Positions 57,321 through 64,000 of a stretch of 64,000 nt of DNA are shown here, one piece after another; position 1 is the first letter of the stretch, and every line of letters begins with the position of its first letter. The stretch comes from Cycas panzhihuaensis. Taxonomy: Eukaryota > Cycadophyta. The position numbers and the translations under genes are program-made. The stretch lies in contig CM041465.1 of the NCBI GenBank assembly GCA_023213395.1, forward strand, positions 118,427,741-118,491,740, written 5' to 3'. Below the pieces are notes generated by a model that worked only from the letters and a program-made list of their open reading frames with translations, was not told where the DNA came from and did no database searches.

Positions 57321-57329
57321 TATATAAAG
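57321..57329 (+). promoter_or_regulatory. TATA box candidate
   Basis: TATATAAAG just after the 63-bp repeats. It could drive X3 if this zone is its LTR. Confidence 0.35.
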
Positions 57330-57985
57330 CTAGACTGAGATGAGCCTGAGAGACATCACGCAGAGTGAATAGAGGTACAAATATGTATGGAGGAGGGTAG
57401 AGTATATGCATAGGCATAGAGGGATGTAAGTACACCCTAGAGAGACACTAGACTATGTTGTTGGTTAACTTCAACAATGCACACCACAAAATAAATATAT
57501 TCCACCCATATGAATATATTCTGATATTAGAGTATTTTAAAATTGGGACAAAGATTTCCCTTCAACATACACTACAACAGCTTCTATGTACCATTTAGCC
57601 ATAACAACAGACTATGCAACCACAAGCTCAACATATTCAAAGACAGTTATAAATGTATTAACATAACATATATTCATAGGTGATTAATAATGTTGGATAT
57701 GGTATTTGTCAAAAAATAAGCTTGGAAGGAAAAATGGATGAAACAGAGGATTTATACTTACTGCTTTCTCAAGAAAACACTAGCATAACACTTAGTAAGG
57801 AACATTAGCAAAGCACAATAGCTAACTTCTGAGAGTTAGATCTCCTTTCAAAGAAGATAAAATTCTAAATCATTTTTTCTACTAGGTAGATGAGTCCATC
57901 AAGATTCCAATGAGCAGTCATATGTTGCACTTTTGCTGAGCATATATAGTACTAGAAGCTACACAATTAAATACCAACCAGGTTT
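57330..57985. other. Non-coding stretch between repeats and minus-strand PBS
   Basis: No gene seen on either strand. On the minus strand this would be the leader after the PBS at 57,986, but no Gag reading frame follows. Confidence 0.4.
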
Positions 57986-57997
57986 GCTCTGATACCA
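57986..57997 (-). promoter_or_regulatory. Initiator-Met PBS on the minus strand
   Basis: GCTCTGATACCA on the plus strand is the exact reverse complement of the PBS. It implies an LTR to the right (57,998 to about 58,330) and an internal region to the left. Confidence 0.7.
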
Positions 57998-58330
57998 TAT
58001 GAAGAATATAATGGAGACGAGAGCGAAGTAGTGAACTCAAGCCATATTAATACTCAAATACATATTCAAATCATTGTATTCAATCCATATTGATCAAAAG
58101 GATAACAAATTTATAATAGTATTGGTGTTGAAGAACACTAGGGGTTTTTGCCCCAAAGATTATATATTCAAGAGGCGAGCGGGAGCCCACCTCAACCTAG
58201 AATTCAAAATAGTATAAAAATAAACAATACATTAAATATAACTTACCATAATGGATCTAGTGGCATGCACACTTCTAATGCAATGTTAAGTGTTGAATAT
58301 TAACCTAATAGCAGTTTGGTTTAATCCCTC
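57998..58330 (-). repeat. Putative minus-strand LTR
   Basis: Read on the minus strand, it has a TATATAATC TATA-like site, then AAAAACCCC and CTTCAACACCAATAC, like copia LTRs, ending TTCTTCA before TATGGTATCAGAGC. No partner LTR was found, so the left border and length are uncertain. Confidence 0.4.
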
Positions 58331-58502
58331 ATCTACTTTCCCAACTTATGTTATTCCCCAACAATAACAACAATGACCCATTCCTTCTTCCATTCCATAT
58401 CCATCATCCTTGCCTCAATGTCCTACCACGTTGAGGCCGAGGAAACCTTTTCTTGATTATATGAAGTCCCTTTTTCTGCATGAAGTCTTTTTATCTCCCA
58501 TG

Positions 58503-59300
58503 CCTCCATTTTTGCCTAAGTTACCTAAATTCTTAGGTGACTCTTTCCAAGATCTTACTTCCCATATATAAGAATTTACACTTGCTTGTGTAGATTTCAT
58601 GTTGTATGATTACGTCATGATGTGTTTATTCTCTAAATTACTTTAAGATGATGCTTTGAAATGGTTTTACTAACTTCCTTAAGCTTATGTTCTCTCGTTC
58701 TAACAATTACTTGATTCTTTTATCGACTATTTTGATGTAGGGAGACCATTCAAATCAAACATCAAGTCCCTTTTAGCTATTAAACAAAACCATGATGAAA
58801 CCTCTAGAAACCTTGTAAGAAGGTTTCAAGACCAAGTATACGCTTGCCACTCATGTCTTGATTTCAATCTCCTGTTTAATTTGTTAATTAATGATTTAAG
58901 ACCACATGTACATCTTGAAGTTCTTAAACTTGGCCCTCGAACTTATGAAGAAGTTATTGATCATTTTATAGCTATGGAAAAAATTGAGATTCAAGCAAGT
59001 ATTAAGAAGATTGGGAAATATGTTCCTTCCAAAGAAACTATTCAAACAACAAAGGCTTCCTACCTCAAACCTACCTATGATCACCTAACTTCTTCTATCA
59101 GATCATTGAAGCATGCAATCAACACCAAGTTACATGTTGATGGTCCTTCTTAGAGTTAGCCTTCTCGTGAAATAAAAGTGATCTATCTTACTAAAGGAAG
59201 GAAGACACCGGCTCCTCCTCCACCTCCTCCTTCTTTTAAAAAGACAAAATGATGCTCATATTATCAAATAGATGCTCATGACAAAAGTGAATATCGTATG
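58503..59300 (+). pseudogene. X3 gag
   Basis: Gag core LPKFLGDSFQDLTSH, ALKWFY and LLDSFIDYF (58,510-58,740), then the ETSRNLVRRFQDQV line. The stretch 58,881-59,153 is open with LRPHVHLEVLKLGPRTYEEV and HFIAMEKIE. A decayed zinc knuckle (CSYY...AHDKSEY) lies near 59,250-59,295, its last Cys read as Tyr. Stops are TAA where Gln (CAA) is expected. Confidence 0.7.
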
Positions 59301-59408
59301 GTTTAGAATATCACTCAAAATGTGAATGTTTAATCAAGTTGTTCCTTCAAGTCATCCTAGGATCAAAGGATTCATAAGGATCTTTTGCCTTAATATAAGG
59401 AAAGAAAG

Positions 59409-59783
59409 ATGACAAAGGTATGGAAAAATAGGTTCGAGATGATGAAGATGAGCCTTTGGGTTCTAATTCATCAAAGAAGATTACTACTCCTTAATCTTTC
59501 AATAAAACAAACTAGTAACCAAGCTTACCTACCTCCTAAAGTTGGTGAGACTAATGTAATGATAAACATGGTGGAGATAGCAAAGAGTATAGGTCCATCT
59601 AAATCACCTGATGATTTGATGGCAAGATATCATGACTCTTTACCTCTAATATCCCTACGTCCCATCAAGTTTAGGTCCATTCCCTCTAGCATAAAGGATG
59701 TATTATTCTCTTTGGTCGATGAGTTAAAGACTATTCCTATAGGTATTTCAGTTATTGATTTACTGAAGTGTTACTTTGAGTAA
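59409..59783 (+). pseudogene. X3 gag-protease connector
   Basis: An open stretch of 124 codons. Its last part, VDELKTIPIGISVIDLLK, is the same conserved pre-protease helix as MVLPLP... in X1. The first part may be in a shifted frame. Confidence 0.55.
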
Positions 59784-59929
59784 TATTAGCTTTTATTTGA
59801 TGCATTGGGAGTTCTTGCTATAGTCTCTTCATTAGCTTCTATACTTTCTTTTAACCAGGCTTCCTTGTCTAATCATTCTACTTATGTACCAAATTATATA
59901 CCCAGTTCTACATCAAGATTATAAAAGAT

Positions 59930-60262
59930 GATATTAATATTAAGCGTGTTATTATTGATGAGGGATCACCCATTAATATAATCCCTCTTTACCTTGTTAA
60001 AAGTTTAGAAATTTCCACTTTTGATCCATGCAAGTGGATCTCTTAGGATATTACAAGAATCGAAGTACCCTTAGGTCAAGTCACTCTCCCTCTTACTTTA
60101 GAGGAAATGATAGTTCTCACTGAGTTGACTATCATTGATATTAACTTGGAGTATAACTTTCTTTTAGGTAGACCTTGGATTACCCAAATGTTAGTGGTTT
60201 GTTCCTCCCTCTTTGGTGAACTTAGGTTCATCCATAAGGGACAATTGAAATTTATAAAGTGA
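59930..60262 (+). pseudogene. X3 aspartic protease
   Basis: IIDEGSPINIIPLYLVKSLE with active-site Asp at 59,957 (D-E-G-S), a PLGQVTLPLTLEE line and NLEYNFLLGRPWI near 60,150. Nearly one frame, with a TAG near 60,045. Confidence 0.78.
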
Positions 60263-61300
60263 AAACCAAAACCAATTAAGTAGCCGCCTCTCTCATCGAG
60301 ACCCTTTCTAAGCTTGGTGAATCATTGAACTATTTTAAGTACTTCTTTCAATAACTAGGTTTAGGCTAATATTTTGCCATTGAAGCTCCCTCTACTCATA
60401 CAAAAGTAAAAGATGTGGATTTTGTTAAGATTGTTCCTTATTCATCGTGTTCTCCATATATTCTTTATACTTTGGGTCTAATTGATCAATCTTTAGTTTT
60501 CTTCCTCTCACAATGAAGAAGTAACCTTACATTCTATCATACCTTATGGAGAAACACCTATGAGTAGAGTTATTAATATGAATAATTCCTTTCCCATTTA
60601 AACCCACTTCTTGTAGGTCTTATGTTTTCTCTCATGTAAGCACTTTGGTTTCTCCTATTAGTTCTTCTTTGGTTACTCATGTAAATTCACTCATATAATT
60701 TGCATATTGATGCTATGCCTCTCTTCTCTTGATCCCCTTTTACTACATGGTTGAATAGACATGAGAAAAATATGTTTTACATCGACACCCAAACTTAGAA
60801 TCGTGGTGAGGATGTAGATTTACTTGATACACTTCAAAGTAACCAAAATACCTCTATTAGAGTATGAGAAGTAAACTTGGTATCTACTATTTCTATTCCT
60901 TCCAATCCTTTAATGGATGCTTCCTCGTCATCTCTTATCCTAATATCTTTGTTTGATTAAGAACGTCATTTGTATCATCAAGAACTTGATCAAATTTTTA
61001 CTTAGACTTGGGAGTTCGTTGATAGGCCTATTATTTTCTCTTATGTTCCTTCAATCATTGAGTTTATTCCTACTTGTCTAAACTCTTTAGTTGATTCTTC
61101 TTTATATTCTAGGCCTTTCTCTTTGTCTACTAATTTATCGAGAAATCTTCTCCTCATTGATCTCTTCCATTTAGATTATTTTGAGAATGACAACGTGATC
61201 TTGGAGCATTCAATAGGGTCATCTCCTAGTCTATCTAATGGACATCATAGGTTGGGTTTTTCAAAAGTGATATAACTTGATTCACCTTTAGTTAACCATG
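60263..61300 (+). pseudogene. X3 PR-RT linker
   Basis: Broken Ser/Pro-rich text without motifs until LDYFENDNVILEHSIGSS at about 61,173-61,225, which matches the end of the X1 linker. Confidence 0.5.
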
Positions 61301-61429
61301 CCTGAACTCAAGAGATAATTTCTCTCATAGAACTTGCCCCTCCTCATTTTGAAGAGGGAAGTGTGATGCTTATAGAATAGGCTATTGATGTATACTTAGA
61401 AATGGGAGATACCCCTAAAGTTGTCAAAT

Positions 61430-62240
61430 TGGGAGCTAGTTATACTCCCCAAGAGATCACTCAATTTAAGGATCTCTTTCATGAATTTCACTTGGTATTT
61501 ACTTAGGACTACAAAGATCTGCATGACCTAGATCCCTAAGTTGTTGAGCATAATATTACAGTAACTCCTAATATTAAACCTAAATGGCAAAAATAATGTC
61601 TTATTCACCCACATCCCTCTCTAGCCATTAATAAGAAGCCAAGAAGTTACTTAGAGCTAGATTTTTTGAGAGTATTGATTACTCTTAATGGGTCTCTAGC
61701 ATAGTTCTAGTTATAAAGAAAAATAGTTCGATTTGAATTTATATTGATTTTTAAGATATTAATGAGGTGTGTCTTAAAGACAACTTTCTTGCCCATTTTC
61801 TTGATTAGATTTAGGACTAAATGGTCGATTTCGATGCGATGTCTCTTATGGATGGCTTTTTAGGTTATACTTAGATCTCCATCTCATATGAAGATCATCA
61901 CAAAACTTCTTTCACTACTCCTTAGGGTACTTTTGTGCATAAAGTTATGCCTTTTGGTTTGAAAAATATTGGTGCAACTTATCAAAGAGTAATGTTGTAT
62001 ATTTATCACGATTTAATTAGTGATATTATTGTTGTGTACTTAGATGATATGGTTGTCCTATCTCATATAAGATATAATCATGTATGTGACCTTAGAACAA
62101 CCTTTGAAAGATGTAGAAAGTATCACTTGTGTCTTAACCCCTCTAAATATGTTTTTATTGTGATGTCATGAAGGATACTAGGAAACATTATTTCCTATGA
62201 TGGGATTATAAATGATCTCAATAAAATAAGGGTAGTTGTC
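61430..62240 (+). pseudogene. X3 reverse transcriptase
   Basis: The approach part is in pieces. MPFGLKNIGATYQRVM is at about 61,947-61,995, and VVYLDDMVV with YLDD is at 62,037-62,048. LNPSKYVF follows at about 62,136. YLDD here differs from VFMDD in X1. Confidence 0.8.
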
Positions 62241-62289
62241 AACATGCCCCCTCCTGAGTAAAAAATAGATTAAATCCTTTTTAGGTAGA

Positions 62290-62880
62290 CTTGGTTTCTT
62301 AAAATGCATTTTGCTAATTTTGCTTTAGATGCCAAGCCTATCACAAATCTTTTGAAGAAAGATATTGAGTTATAATGGACTACTCAAGTTCAAGAGTCCT
62401 TCAATAAGTTGAAACAAGATTTGGTCTTAACATATGTGCTTTCTCCCTTAAGGCTTGATAACATTTTGTCTTGTATACTTCTACTACAAAAGAATCATTA
62501 GCAGGAATGATGGCATGAGAGGATGACTTTGATAAAGAGTGAGCCATATATTTCATTAGTAGGATGTTAGTGGTTGCTAAACTTTATTATCCTCTTCTTG
62601 AAAAAAAATATCATATTTTAGTCTATGCTACTAAGAAGTTACTCCATTGTCTTCTTAGGAATAAAATCCACCTTATTGTTCAGTTAGATTCTATTAGATA
62701 TTTGCTTACTAAATCCAATCTTACTAGATAATTAGTTAAATGGTCCTTGTTGTTATAAGAGTTTGATTTTCAAGTTGTCAATAGAAAGTCTAATAAAGGC
62801 ATGATCATCCTTGAGATTATGGTTGATACTCTTTCTAATCTTGCCAAATAACTTGTTGATGACTCTCTTCCAAATGAATA
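62290..62880 (+). pseudogene. X3 connection and pol RNase H
   Basis: KMHFANFALDAKPITNLLKK at 62,297-62,362 and the FNKLKQDLVLT line are followed by broken RNase H text. As in X1 the sequence goes on toward integrase with no second RNase H in between. Confidence 0.6.
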
Positions 62881-62999
62881 TGTCCTTCATATCCAAGTTA
62901 TCTCTTCTGATGATCTATGGTATGTAGAGATTAGATCATACCTTCACGATCAATACCTCCCTTCTCCTTCTACATCGAAGAAGAGAAGATAAATTTGAG

Positions 63000-64000
63000 T
63001 TACTATTAATTAATATCTCTTACTTGATGGCATGCTCTATAAACATTCTTTTAATGGATTCCTATTAATATGCCTTTTCCTTAATAAAACACTAGTTGTC
63101 TTAACAAAATCCTATAAAGGAATGTGTGGTGGATATTCTGGTGGTTGATCAATGGGCTAATGCATTCTTTATATGTGTTATTATTGGCCCACCTTATTTA
63201 AAGATGTAAAGATGTGAAAATGTCAATCTCATGCAACCTTAATACATAAGCCTACCCAAGAAATGAAGTCGATTATTTCACCTTGGCCATTTTCCCAATG
63301 GAGTTTTAATCTCATTGGTTAAATCTTTCCGGTATCATCTAATGGCCATAAGTTTATTATAACTATAACTGAATACTTTACAAAATGGAGCGAAACTATC
63401 CTATTAGTCACTGCTACTAGAAAAATTATTTCCACATTTATCTTTCAACATATTATTTATAGATTTAGGATACTAAATATTATTATTACTGATAATGGGA
63501 CTTCATTCTGTAATCCCCATGTCATTCAACTATGTAAAAAATTCCATATCACTCATAGATTGTCATCCCCTTATCATCCTTAGGTAAATGGCCAAGTTAA
63601 AGCATTTAATAAAACCTAGGCTAAAATTTTAGCTAAAATAGTTATAGTGTCTCATAGAGATTGGCACATTCAATTATTTTCAGCTTTATGGGATTATAGA
63701 ACCTCCATTAGAAATGCTACAAGCATGACACCATTCTCTCTTATTTATGGTGTTGAGGTTGTCCTCCCATCAGAAGTTGATATTTCCTTCTTATATATTT
63801 CATTGAAAGAATTTATTGATAAACATCTCCAAAAGGGAAGCACATCTCTTGGAACTAAAAAAACTAGAAAAGACCCATCTATAAGCCTTATAGAATAATA
63901 TGACATCTAAGGCTAGAGTCTAGATTGCTCATGATAAGTAGCTTAGGCCTAGAAAGTTTAGTATTGATAATAAAGTATTAAAATTAGAGTACCTATATGA
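63000..64000 (+). pseudogene. X3 integrase, two catalytic residues lost
   Basis: First catalytic position at 63,308-63,310 reads AAT (Asn, SFNLIG). The second is intact (GAT 63,491-63,493, ITDNGTSF). The third at 63,599-63,601 reads AAA (Lys, NGQVKAFNK). Both losses are G-to-A on this strand. The C-terminal MTPFSLIYGVEVVLPSEVDI is at about 63,726-63,785. Confidence 0.78.

Larger units (their letters stand above)
58380..64000 (+). mobile_element. X3: third Tat-type Ty3 element, runs off the window
   Basis: Gag, PR, linker, RT, RNase H and INT in order, related to X1 and X2 by motifs but clearly more diverged and richer in AT. No LTR was resolved. The C-terminal end of INT and the 3' half lie outside. 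Confidence 0.8.

Noticed and set aside
1-64000. A host gene or a new defence-type gene cluster
   Set aside because: Every recognisable protein motif belongs to Ty3 or copia elements or to the antisense PMD frame. The remaining long open stretches are not conserved between homologous zones.

Overview
This window is transposon-derived DNA from a plant nuclear genome. The evidence is the Tat-type and other Ty3 elements, Ty1/copia pol, initiator-Met primer-binding sites and a plant mobile domain reading frame. I see no ordinary host gene, tRNA, rRNA, CRISPR array or bacterial-type operon. All coding sequences are retroelement relics broken by stops and frameshifts. The species cannot be told from the sequence.

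Layout. Bases 1-23,269 (copy A) and 28,817-52,106 (copy B) are two near-identical copies of one 23.3-kb block, offset by about 28.8 kb. Copy A ends exactly at a 500-N scaffold gap (23,270-23,769). In order the block holds: (i) Tat-type element X1, with an LTR-like end, a leader with splice-like junctions, PR, an acidic linker, RT, RNase H and INT; (ii) a long 3' zone carrying a 24-bp palindrome built on primer-binding-site sequence and an antisense reading frame for a plant mobile domain; (iii) an LTR-like zone with a TATA box, interrupted by a complete 7-kb Ty3 element (E1) with two 1.15-kb LTRs, PBS, gag-PR-RT-RH-INT and a perfect TTTAG target-site duplication; (iv) a second RNase H domain with all four catalytic carboxylates, lying outside pol; (v) the leader of a related element X2; (vi) a copia element that starts abruptly at a C-rich tract. 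Between the copies, 23,770-28,816 holds X2 RT-RH-INT, its 3' zone without the antisense frame, and a decayed relic of the extra RNase H.

After copy B the copia element continues to its 3' LTR (ends near 56,085). An AT-rich zone follows with a G-tract, three 63-bp repeats and a minus-strand PBS. A third, older Tat-type element X3 (gag, PR, linker, RT, RH, INT) runs off the end of the window.

History read from the nesting: X1/X2 came first, E1 inserted into the LTR-like zone, and the whole block was then duplicated, either really or by assembly of two haplotypes. Many A/B differences are short indels at CAG/CTG/CCG/CG sites arranged in patches, which suggests methylation-related sequencing error on top of real decay. 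I found no convincing new defence or enzymatic system. The best leads are the antisense plant mobile domain frame, the RNase H displaced from pol, and the PBS palindrome.
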